A stretch of 64,000 nt of DNA from Trichomonas vaginalis G3 (lineage: Eukaryota; Parabasalia; Trichomonadida; Trichomonadidae): the NCBI RefSeq assembly GCF_026262505.1, contig NC_067206.1, positions 26,923,896 through 26,987,895 on the forward strand. Direction: 5' to 3'. Below are positions 37,611 to 46,514 of this stretch, in pieces; the first letter of the stretch is position 1, and each line of letters begins with the position of its first letter. The notes beneath the pieces are model-generated. The model did not search any database, was not told the DNA's origin, and saw only the letters and a program-made list of their open reading frames with translations. Made by a program: the position numbers and the translations under genes.

Positions 37611-39161
37611 ATGCAGCAAATTCAGAGTGGGATGACCTTAGGAAACTACACAATTTTGAAATTAACAGGCCGCGGAGCATTCTCCAGTGTATACCAAGCC
37701 GTTCATAATGATACTGGCATCAAAGTTGCCTTAAAAGTCGTCTTAGCATCATCGCTACAAGAACCGATGCAGCGAGCAATGGTAGAAAATGAAATTAATG
37801 TTTTTAAACTTATAGACTATCCTTTGGTTGTTGAATTTTACGAAGCTTTCTTCGACAAGGAATACTTTGTTGTCGCATTAGAGTTTGTAGAGGGTGGCAG
37901 CATTTTGTCATATATCAATAAATTTGGAAAGCTTACAGAAGATGAAGCAAGACATTACTTTTGCCAGTTAGTTCAAACATTAGAATACCTCAATTCTCGA
38001 TGCCGAATTGCTCACAGAGATCTTAAAGCTGAAAATGTTCTAATTGATGAAAATCACAATATCCGATTGATTGATTTTGGATTTTCCCATATAATGTCGA
38101 ATAAAATACCCGTAATCAACGGACCATGCGGATCTCCGGCATATGCACCCCCAGAAGTCTTAAAGAATCAGCCATTTACTCATCTCTCAGATGTATGGAG
38201 CGCAGGCGTTTTTCTTTACGGAATTACCACTGGAAATTTGCCATTTGTTGACGACAACATTCAAAGATTAATGCAAAAAATCGTTTACACGGAACCAAAA
38301 TTCAATTCTAATGTAAGCCCGGAGCTCAAAGATTTAATAATGAAGCTATTAAAGAAGACTCCTTCCCAAAGATTGTCGTTGCATGAAATCTGGTCTCATC
38401 CATGGATTAGGAAATATGGAGGTATTGCAGATCTTCCAAAATTAGCAAATATTTCAAGATTACCAATCCGTGAAAATGTTGTTTCAAAGATGATTAACCC
38501 GCTAGACTCCCAAAATCTTGAAATATATGTTAAGAACTTTAATTCAACACGCGAGTCAGTGGAATACAAAATTTTATGTCGTCAAGATAATATCAACTTA
38601 ATAAAGTCCTACTCGAAATGGCTTCCATCATCGAACTTACATCACAATGATAATGGAGATATCCCCGATGCAGAAAATGCCAAAACTACTCCGAAATTTT
38701 CAAGGATAGGAAAAAACGTCAGTATCGAGAATCCAAATCCGAACAGTTCACCACGTCAAATGCAGCCAATGTCCCAGAATACAGAAACAACGCGCAAACC
38801 AGCTCAAAGTCCAAATGATAAAAGAGCTCCGATTTCAATCGCAAAAGAAAATAACCCTGTATGTAAATCAGCTACTAGCCTTACAACTAGCCCATTCAGA
38901 CCAGAAAATATTCAGCCTAGAGCTTCTTGTATCGAAAGAAAGTTTACATCAAGGTCACCAGCACCAGCAGAGAAAGTTATAATACAAGAACCACAAGTAC
39001 AACCTCCTAACCTGAATCTTGATGCTGTGAAGCCAAGTTCAGGCGAGGAACCTAAATCTTCCAGAGAAATGACAAGACAAGAACAGCTAAGAATGCTCTT
39101 GGAGAAGAATGAAAAGGTTGCAAAGTCAAAAACACAAACAAACCTAAGGTTAATTTTTTAA
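37611..39161 (+). CDS. Ser/Thr protein kinase, CAMK/SNF1-like family
   Basis: 516 residues. Kinase domain 13-268: glycine loop LTGRGAFSSVYQA, catalytic Lys42 in VALKVV, alpha-C Glu in VENEI, catalytic loop HRDLKAEN (Asp137), IDFGFS (Asp155), activation segment ending CGSPAYAPPEV, and subdomain IX DVWSAGVFLYGITTGNLPF. All catalytic residues are present, so it should be active. The 250-residue tail is rich in S, P, N and Q with SP/TP sites (SPRQMQP, SRSPAPAEK) and looks disordered, likely regulatory. The organism has hundreds of CAMK-type kinases, so no orthologue name is given. An ATG in A-rich context follows TTTTCAGAAAT. Confidence 0.93.
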   Translation: MQQIQSGMTLGNYTILKLTGRGAFSSVYQAVHNDTGIKVALKVVLASSLQEPMQRAMVENEINVFKLIDYPLVVEFYEAFFDKEYFVVALEFVEGGSILSYINKFGKLTEDEARHYFCQLVQTLEYLNSRCRIAHRDLKAENVLIDENHNIRLIDFGFSHIMSNKIPVINGPCGSPAYAPPEVLKNQPFTHLSDVWSAGVFLYGITTGNLPFVDDNIQRLMQKIVYTEPKFNSNVSPELKDLIMKLLKKTPSQRLSLHEIWSHPWIRKYGGIADLPKLANISRLPIRENVVSKMINPLDSQNLEIYVKNFNSTRESVEYKILCRQDNINLIKSYSKWLPSSNLHHNDNGDIPDAENAKTTPKFSRIGKNVSIENPNPNSSPRQMQPMSQNTETTRKPAQSPNDKRAPISIAKENNPVCKSATSLTTSPFRPENIQPRASCIERKFTSRSPAPAEKVIIQEPQVQPPNLNLDAVKPSSGEEPKSSREMTRQEQLRMLLEKNEKVAKSKTQTNLRLIF

Positions 39162-40129
39162 TTGTATATTTCTTTGTTTATTCTAAATTTGTAATGATTT
39201 CTTACATAACTCTATTTATTTTTATAATAACATCATCGAATTTTCAACATATATCAAGTAGTGAAATTTTGTTGTAAATTCCAAACATAAATTGTTTTTT
39301 TATACAAGCATGTCATGAAGCTTTTTGTCAGAATGAATTAAATAAAGTGTAATAATCTGTAGCGTGAATGTATAAACATGCAACAATTCTTTAGGTAAGA
39401 AATCAAATTTGATATAATATAATTTCGGGACTCAGTTGGCTAGGCTTGCCCTTCGGGCAAGCCTAGCCAATTTCGGCAAAATAAACATATTATGATTATA
39501 GGAAATGAGTTTATACAAATAAATTTAATTGTGAGTGATTAATATTATATTTTAAAGATTATTATGTAAAATTTAAGATAGACTTTTAGCTAAATCGAAG
39601 TAATTTAGAGAACAATTTGAGATTTTAGAGATTTTTCAAATGAAATGAATACACTTCGGTAAGGCATTAGATTGGCGTGATAATTGACAAAATTGGAGCT
39701 GAAGTTTGGTTCACAAATGAAGAATAGGTCTAAGCTATAACAAAAAATTGTAATATATTTGAAAATCTAATAGTTTTATTTAGTAATTTGATTTCGATGC
39801 GATCATAGATATTGATTTGAGTTATTTCAGCGCCGATAGATGAAGGAAAAATCTTTTTGAAGTTGAAGAATTTAGCTGAAATAAATTTCAAGTGTACATT
39901 GAATGACTTCTAATTATTAGAACTTATATGAGTTATCTATAATAAATCATTAGCTTCATCTAACAAAATGAATAAATAAGTTTAAAAATATCAAAGTAGA
40001 TATAAGAATAATGTAGTCTTTGTTGGATTTACTCCGAAAACTTGCTCAATTATTCAGTTCGTTAATTTAGGATCATTTTCATTTCTGCGACGAGATTGGA
40101 GGAGAAAGAATGACTCCAATCTTATCATT
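39162..40129. other. Intergenic between convergent genes; contains a hairpin only
   Basis: About 970 bp. Besides the perfect palindrome at 39436-39470 no gene or repeat was recognised. Confidence 0.55.
39436..39470. repeat. Perfect 16-bp-stem hairpin with TTC loop
   Basis: TTGGCTAGGCTTGCCC, three bases TTC, then the exact reverse complement. It is GC-rich compared with its surroundings and shares the tip GCCCTTCGGGC with the hairpin at 6314-6361. It lies about 275 bp past the kinase stop codon. It could be a dispersed palindromic element or an RNA 3'-end structure. Confidence 0.9.
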
Positions 40130-41121
40130 TTAGTTTGCTCTAATGAGTTCTTTAAGCTCATTGAATTTATCATCGAATTTTTTCGCAAAGTCATTGAGTT
40201 TTTTCGCAAAGTCATCGAGTTTTGCATCGAGATTTTTCCCAAAGTCATCGAGTTTTGCATCGTGATTTTTCCCAAAGTCATCGAGTTTTGCATCTAGGGC
40301 ATCGAGTTTTGCATCTATGGAATCGAGTTTTGCATCTATGGAATCGAGTTTTGCATCTATGGAATCGAGTTTTCCATCCACTGCATCAAGCCTTGCATTA
40401 ATATGGTTGAATGATTTCTTAAGAGATTCAACATCATTCTTAATTGAATTGATGTCTTTGGAACTTAAGTTATCTGGCGATGAAGAAGTAATAATTTCTG
40501 TTCATCTTTGAAACTCGGTTCATCCATACAAATCGCATAGAATAAAGCATTTGCTCCGCAATTTAGCAAATGATAATTCGTTACTTTGTGCTCAAAATCT
40601 GGTGCGAGGTAAATTGCCGAATCATAAATAAATGGTTCTGCATTTACTTGGCAATACTCAGCCATAAAGGCGCCTATGTTTTTGAGTTCTTTGTTAACAA
40701 GAGCAAATACGGTAGAAGCGTTACATGGACTAGGAAATTTGCATGCTAGCATCATGCCAAATTCTAGCAGATTTTGATTGCATAGATCTAAGAGATCCTG
40801 CTCACTATCATGTAGATAGAGTTGGTATAAAAAGAATATGAAAGGTAATCCTTGATGACTTAGTGCATATTCTTCTGTCATTTTGCTCGGACATAATTCA
40901 TCAATTCCTCGAGGATAGTGAACATCAGGAGGGTTATTCAGAGGATCTGTTTCTTTATTGGTTACTTCTTTTTCTGTTATTGGTTTATAAATGTTTTCTA
41001 TCATATTATTTGAAGAAATACAATCGTTGATCACCAAAGCTCTTGCAGCTTTACGTTTAGATGCCTCACCAGAACGTGTTACTGAATGAGAACGGCGCTT
41101 ATTCCCTGAGGGTAGTTCCAT
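40130..41121 (-). pseudogene. Coiled-coil protein gene with one apparent frameshift
   Basis: The first frame runs from an ATG at 41121 (MELPSGNKRRSHSVTRSG) for 218 residues to a stop at 40465. It has a conserved-looking globular part: HYPRGIDELCPSKMTEEYAL, LPFIFFLYQLYLHD, TVFALVNKELKNIGAFMAEY and NYHLLNCGANALFYAICMDE. Near 40490-40505 the coding signal moves to another frame: TEIITSSSPDNLSSKDINS, then a heptad coiled coil of repeated DAKLDSI and DAKLDDF units down to the stop at 40130. Together they would form about 330 residues. The 21-bp repeats at 40297-40380 are nearly perfect. The start is preceded by TCATTGATA, an initiator match. A recent frameshift or a sequence error is likely. The family is not recognised. 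Confidence 0.65.
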
Positions 41122-41217
41122 TATCAATGAAGCAATTAAAAATTATTAAAATTTTCCGTTTACAATTCTGAATAGCTAATTTGAATTGCTTGGTTTTTGA
41201 ATTTATACATAAAGTGT

Positions 41218-42180
41218 GTTGAAAAACCAAAGACTTCTCTCAAAAACCAAAGACCAGATTGAGGACCCTCTGAAAGCCAATGCGAATGCAATATAAATTG
41301 ATCAAAATAGATATAACATAAGATTTTAAATCATTTTAAACAAGAATATTTATTGCAAAGAATCATAACAAATTTTGTGTTAAAATCGATAATCAATGAT
41401 TAAAAAACTCAGAAAAAATATTTTTAAACGGCATTGAAATATGACTTTTGGAAAGCCAAGAGAGATAATATGGTATTTGCTTATAGTAGTAAAATATATT
41501 ATCATAATTAATAATAAGGTAATGTTTATTTAACTCCTCTTTTGAGTTTTCACATTTTGAGAAATTTTGAATAAAAGCATATCTAATGAATAATCATCTA
41601 AGTATATGATGTTTTGTATAGTAAAGGAATGTTTGAATCAATAATTTTTGGCGAAATTCTGCAATTACTCAGAAGAATTGCAGATTATTCGCAAAAATAA
41701 TCGTAAACTCCATTCATTTATTGAGAATGAATGAAGACAACCTGTAATGGTTTGAACATCTCCCATGATTTCACCTATTGCAGGCCTAAAATTACATTTT
41801 GAAATGAAATTCAGGCTTGTATAAGTAGAAATCGTGTTTTCTGGTTGCTCAAGACTAGTTATCTTGAGAGCAGATTAGGAGAGCATACAGGGTGTGTCAG
41901 CATGATGTTCTCAATCGATGCAGAATAAAATCGTTTACTTTTTCGAGTATTCTAAACGAACTATATTATATGAGAAAAAATATTACATAATATTATATTT
42001 TTAAATGTTTTAATTAATGAAGAAAAATGGCCGTTTTTTAATTTTCAATTGAGGCATCAACCCTGGATCAAGCTCTCAAATTATGAAGGGAACTCAAAAA
42101 ATTCAAAAGGATGTGGCTTTTTGAGAGATTAGTTCTCAAATTAGTCTTTGGTTTTTAAAACTAGTCTTTGGTTTTTCAAC
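41218..42180. mobile_element. Non-autonomous DNA element with GTTGAAAAACCAAAGAC TIRs
   Basis: The left end reads GTTGAAAAACCAAAGAC and repeats AAAACCAAAGAC 19 bp further in; the right end is the inverted counterpart, also with two copies (around 42145 and 42165). Weaker inverted similarity extends about 75 bp inward (TTGAG.AC, CTCT, AAAGCCA). The 963-bp interior has no long frame. This looks like a MITE or internally deleted DNA transposon; the superfamily is unknown and no clear target duplication was seen. Confidence 0.7.
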
Positions 42181-42820
42181 ATTCTTTAATATAAATTGAA
42201 AATTGTATTGAAAAAGCAATTTCTAACTGGTTTACTATTGTTAAATTATATGATCTAAAGTTTTTTATTAATTTTATGACAAAATTTAACAGTTTTTATT
42301 GCTTTTATTGAATATATTATCACAATATAAGTAATGTTATTTTTACATGGCCAGAAATTTCAATGTTCGCTCTTTTTTCACAAAAAAATTCACAAAAACT
42401 TTTATTTTTTTCGGAATACATCAGAAGAAGTTAGAATGTATTATAAAATTGACATTAACAGAAATCATAATTGGTCCGTCAGTTTAGATTTTTTTTATAA
42501 GTCTCATTTTCCCCAGAAAAAGTCCAAAATTGGCATACCTTGTAATAACAAATTAAAGGGATTTGCTGGTTAAATCTGGAAATCCGAAAAGACGATAAAA
42601 TGTATATTGAAATATTTTTACAGTATTCTAAAGCATTTATTAACAATATATAACATAGTTACACGATCTTTGAATTCGATTATTTTTTCCCCTCAAATGT
42701 TGTTCGGCAATAAAATATTTATGGAACATAATATTTATTAGATTCATGGCTCTCAATTAACCCATAATATTTTTTATTATCCCCTTTTTTCTATATATGA
42801 AATCATGATACTAAAACAAT
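42181..42820. other. Intergenic between two small DNA elements
   Basis: About 640 bp of A+T-rich sequence with only a chance frame of 79 codons. No gene supported. Confidence 0.5.
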
Positions 42821-42824
42821 TTAA

Positions 42825-43059
42825 GGGTCCACGGTACATTTTCAATAATATTCAAAAATTGAATGCTAAAATGAGAATTATCGTTATCGTCTTCACCTTG
42901 AATCGATTTTTCGGAGCTTCCTGGTTAACGAAATCCAAAAATTATATTAAAAATAGCATTAAAATATGATATTAAATCAGAATATATAAATAGATATGGG
43001 CCTTGCCATATAAATTTTGAACATTAACGTTAGATTTCGCTTGGCCCGACCGTGGACCC
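42825..43059. mobile_element. 235-bp TTAA-flanked MITE with GGGTCCACGGT TIRs
   Basis: TTAA (42821-42824) followed by GGGTCCACGGT; mirrored as ACCGTGGACCC followed by TTAA (43060-43063). The TIRs are exact over 11 bp and stand out as GC-rich in A+T-rich DNA. The size and TTAA duplication fit a piggyBac or Kolobok-type miniature element. It has no coding capacity. Its TIR differs from that of the 2.27-kb TTAA element, so it belongs to another family. Confidence 0.85.
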
Positions 43060-43356
43060 TTAAAGAGTTCGACATCACGCATTTATCTCAAATTTTTCTG
43101 GGGCTTTGCCTGATGTATATGTACAATGGAGAATTTCATACAAGTTTTTCTTGATATTAAATATTTGACTTCCCACAATATCGGAGGAACGTTGAAGTAT
43201 TATGTATAAGATGTATTATTTAGATAACAGTAAGAAAAATAAGGTTTTGATACAAAAAATTGACTGTTGAGAAAAAAAAAATCATCTAGATCCTCTTTCA
43301 AATATACATATATCTCGTAAAAACAAATTCATATCTTTATTCGAAAATAAAACATA

Positions 43357-44997
43357 TTAAACATTGATATTAATAAAAGAGTCAGGAGATAAATCCGCAT
43401 TAGAAGCACCGTATTTCTCTAAGTCGTAATATTGGTCGAATACCTTCTCACTTGTGATTGCTAATATATTCGTTTCGTTATTTACAACCTCAAGAGGAGC
43501 CGTATTTCCAATTGAGCAAGAAAGATAAGTTTTGTTGGTCATTCTAAGGTCCCAAACCTTTACAATGCCATCTGTTCCTCCAGATACAACTCTGTTCTCT
43601 CTTCCGGCCAATGCCGTGACAATTCCATTATGTCTGCAGAAAGTGTGCGCAGTTGTATTAGTTCTTAGGTCCCAAAGTCTTACTGTCTGATCTGCTGAAC
43701 CAGAAAGGAAGCAATTTTGGTCATAACAAGCAAGACTTGTAATTCCTCCAACATGTCCTATAGATCTAGCCACAATTGTACCATTTGAAGCAAGGATATG
43801 AGGAGTATGATGTTCGGTAGAGCCACAAATAAGATAATCTTTGCATGTTATCAAAGATGATATCTTTGGTAAAATAAAATCAAACATTGCTGTAAATTGT
43901 GGCTTCCCTTCTGTTTGCAATGATTCTTTTGACCAAAATACAACACAAGAGCCAACAGCAAGTGCTAAAGAATGGTCCCAAAAGCACATACATGATGAAA
44001 ATGAACTGTGGAAGCCGGTATCGAAGCATTTTGTAGAGGTTATGTCTTCTTCTTGAAAAGAACGCATCATTCCGCTTGAATAGATATAGATTTCTTGGCT
44101 TTCTTCGTCAAATGTAATAGATGATACAGCGGAATTGAATAAAACAGGGGTTTTTGAGCCTTTGTAGTATAATATTTGGCTACCATCATCGTCATTGTAT
44201 GTAATAATAGCTGGTTTGTTTGCAATGAAGAGTCCTGCTTCGATAAAAGGATATTGCTCGACAATTTCGGTTTTTTTGAGAAGAGAAGAAGTATCTGATT
44301 GATCAAGCATAGTTGGCATCGATTGCTGATCTGTAATTGCATGTAATTTCATTCCTTGCGCTGAAACAAATTCGTCGTAATGCTGATCATTCATTTTTAT
44401 GAGTTTTTTAGTAATGTGAGAGGCTGATTCTAGTTGTGCTGATGGGTTATCATCTGCTAATGTCATGATGGTTTCTCTTTCATGAAAAATCATGTTTGGT
44501 AAAGAATTTGGCGGAGGCATTGAAGATTGAGGCTGAATCATCATTTGTTGAGTTGGTAATGGTATTGGAGGAGGTTGTATCTTCGGAATAACTTGATTTC
44601 TTTCGTCAAATATTCTGTTTGTGTGATCAAATCTTGGCGGAAATTGTGCAACTGAAAGAGATCTTGGAGGCTGCTGTGGAATGACTTTCTTTGGTTGTAC
44701 TGGTTGTTGTGGTGTTTCTTTTCTTTCTGGTTGCTGTTGTACTGCGTTTGCTAGCATTGTAGGATGATAAAATACTCTTTTATTGTTATTAAACCATAGA
44801 CGAACTGTACGATGAGACCAGTGCTTGTTTGTTGGATTCAAAACGGAAACAACACTTTGCACAACCCGAGAACGTTGTAACGACCGCTCAGGATGAGAAA
44901 AGTACATTTGCAAGTAGTTAACAAGGATGGGCATCTCTGTTTCCGTCGGAAAGTAGCGTGCTTCCTTGTTGTCATCATCGATGTAATTAGATTTCAT
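43357..44997 (-). CDS. Homeodomain-like N-terminus fused to WD40 propeller
   Basis: 546 residues. Residues 18-78 look like a homeodomain: helices around MPILVNYLQMYF and RSRVVQSVVSVLN, then recognition helix HRTVRLWFNNNKRVF with the conserved W-F-x-N pattern and a basic residue where Arg53 normally sits. A Q/P-rich disordered linker (PQQPVQPKK, PPPIPLPTQQ) spans about 85-185. From about 240 a WD40 propeller follows, clearest near the end: FLSGSADQTVRLWDLRT and VVSGGTDGIVKVWDLRM. A DNA-binding head with a WD40 body suggests a transcription or chromatin factor in the nucleus. This combination is not a standard one that I know. No catalytic site is expected. The 3' end sits about 300 bp from the TTAA MITE. 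Confidence 0.82.
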   Translation of the reverse strand: MKSNYIDDDNKEARYFPTETEMPILVNYLQMYFSHPERSLQRSRVVQSVVSVLNPTNKHWSHRTVRLWFNNNKRVFYHPTMLANAVQQQPERKETPQQPVQPKKVIPQQPPRSLSVAQFPPRFDHTNRIFDERNQVIPKIQPPPIPLPTQQMMIQPQSSMPPPNSLPNMIFHERETIMTLADDNPSAQLESASHITKKLIKMNDQHYDEFVSAQGMKLHAITDQQSMPTMLDQSDTSSLLKKTEIVEQYPFIEAGLFIANKPAIITYNDDDGSQILYYKGSKTPVLFNSAVSSITFDEESQEIYIYSSGMMRSFQEEDITSTKCFDTGFHSSFSSCMCFWDHSLALAVGSCVVFWSKESLQTEGKPQFTAMFDFILPKISSLITCKDYLICGSTEHHTPHILASNGTIVARSIGHVGGITSLACYDQNCFLSGSADQTVRLWDLRTNTTAHTFCRHNGIVTALAGRENRVVSGGTDGIVKVWDLRMTNKTYLSCSIGNTAPLEVVNNETNILAITSEKVFDQYYDLEKYGASNADLSPDSFININV

Positions 44998-45319
44998 TTA
45001 AAATCTTCCACAATAAAACATACAACCGTCAAAACCCCCGAAAATTGTGAGGATTTAGATTTTAACTTTTCACTCCGATTTTTATATTGATTTGTGCTAT
45101 ATTGGAACATTCTGAGCAAATATTTTGAATACTTAGAGCAATTTTAATAAATCCATCTTGTTTTTGTCCATTCAAAGCCAGGTTTTCCGAGAATTAAAAT
45201 TAGATTTGATCGAAATTAACCAATAGACGTAATTTGAATTTGACAGCTGTTAAATATCAATTTTCTATAAAGAAAACAGAATTTGACATTCATTACTTGC
45301 TTGCACCTTGTCACCTTTT

Positions 45320-45327
45320 TCACTTAA
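45320..45327 (+). promoter_or_regulatory. Initiator motif TCACTTAA adjoining the ATG
   Basis: Directly abuts the ATG at 45328; a similar TCACCTTTT lies 9 bp earlier. The divergent gene at 44997 starts about 320 bp away, so this short spacer serves two promoters. Confidence 0.65.
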
Positions 45328-46053
45328 ATGAGTCTTCAATTTCGCGGAAATACAATCCCAGTAACAGCTGCAACAACACCAGATATTGAAGTTGCATTGA
45401 TGACAGATCTCGTTAAGAACTGGACAAATAGTTTAGATCCATCATTAGATCTCAAGAAAGTTGAAGTCCAATCTGTTGACAAATTCGGAAATGGACGTGT
45501 CGGATTTGTTAAGATTTCTACCCATACAGAAAGAAATGGTATCAAAATACCAGGAATTTGCATGCTTCGTGGTGGAGCTGTTGGAATGTTACTCGAAATC
45601 ACTGATGAGCAAACAGGTGAGAAATACTCTGTCTTAACATCACAGCCACGTGTACCTACAGGCAAAATCTTACTTGAAATCCCAGCAGGAATGATTGATG
45701 GATCCGGTAACTTGAAAGGAGTAGCAATTAAAGAGTTAGAAGAGGAATGCAATTTAGTCGCCAAGGAATCTGATCTTATTGATTTAACGCAAAAAGCTTA
45801 TGGCGATTCATTCCCAGGTGTTTACACTTCTCCTGGACTTCTTGATGAGTTCTTGAGATTGTTCCTCTGGAGAACAACAATGCCTCACGAAAAGATCCTT
45901 GCTCTCAATGAGAAATTAGGAGGAGAAGATGCTCATGAGCAAATCGTTCTCAAAATCGTGAAATACAGCGATGTTTGGAAATATACAGCAGATACAAAGA
46001 GTTTAACAGCTCTCCACTTAGCTCAAGTTCTTTCTGCAAATGGCCAAATTTAA
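45328..46053 (+). CDS. Nudix hydrolase, ADP-sugar pyrophosphatase (NUDX14-like)
   Basis: 241 residues. The Nudix box is LEIPAGMIDGSGNLKGVAIK continuing to ELEEECNL: the catalytic E-x-x-E-E core is present, while the family's first Glu, Arg and last Gly are replaced by Gly, Lys and Asn. The flanks (IDLTQKAYGDSFPGVYTSPG, LLDEFLRLFLWR) resemble plant NUDX14-type ADP-sugar diphosphatases. These split ADP-glucose or ADP-ribose to AMP and sugar phosphate in the cytosol. N-terminal dimerisation part (residues 1-95) is present and length is normal for the group. Substrate choice is inferred from family similarity only. Confidence 0.9.
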   Translation: MSLQFRGNTIPVTAATTPDIEVALMTDLVKNWTNSLDPSLDLKKVEVQSVDKFGNGRVGFVKISTHTERNGIKIPGICMLRGGAVGMLLEITDEQTGEKYSVLTSQPRVPTGKILLEIPAGMIDGSGNLKGVAIKELEEECNLVAKESDLIDLTQKAYGDSFPGVYTSPGLLDEFLRLFLWRTTMPHEKILALNEKLGGEDAHEQIVLKIVKYSDVWKYTADTKSLTALHLAQVLSANGQI

Positions 46054-46514
46054 TCTCATGAAAAACATGATAGTTATGTTAGGACAGTAAACAATATGCT
46101 TAACGCAATAATAATACGGCTTTATCTGAATAAAAGCAAAAATATATAATTTTTTTCAAAAATATTTCAATCTATTTAAGCATAACTTTAAACATTCCAT
46201 ATAAGATGTATTAGATTTTCTATTCAAGGGAATTCTAATAACTTCTTAACATATTTGCAAGATATCTCGTTTCAAGAGAATCATCTGAACGTTATGTTAT
46301 TCAGATAATGACTTACATAAGTATGTACACAAAAAACACATATTAACATATAGCAACGAGTATGATAAATCTTCTTCAAATTAATTTCCATTTATATTGG
46401 TTGCAATATTCAAGATCTAATCTTTTCTATAGACAAATAGTATCAATGTACTAATGGTCTCCACTCTTTTGTTGATGTGGCCATCGAGTGAATTTTAGTT
46501 TGTGAAGATTTTGT
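46054..46514. other. Intergenic, no gene seen
   Basis: About 460 bp of A+T-rich spacer between two plus-strand genes; nothing recognisable. Confidence 0.6.

Noticed and set aside
40297-40380. Short 21-bp repeats as a possible satellite or CRISPR
   Set aside because: They encode heptad units DAKLDSI of a coiled coil.
42334-42573. 79-codon frame between two small DNA elements
   Set aside because: Homopolymer-rich and without coding character or a promoter motif.
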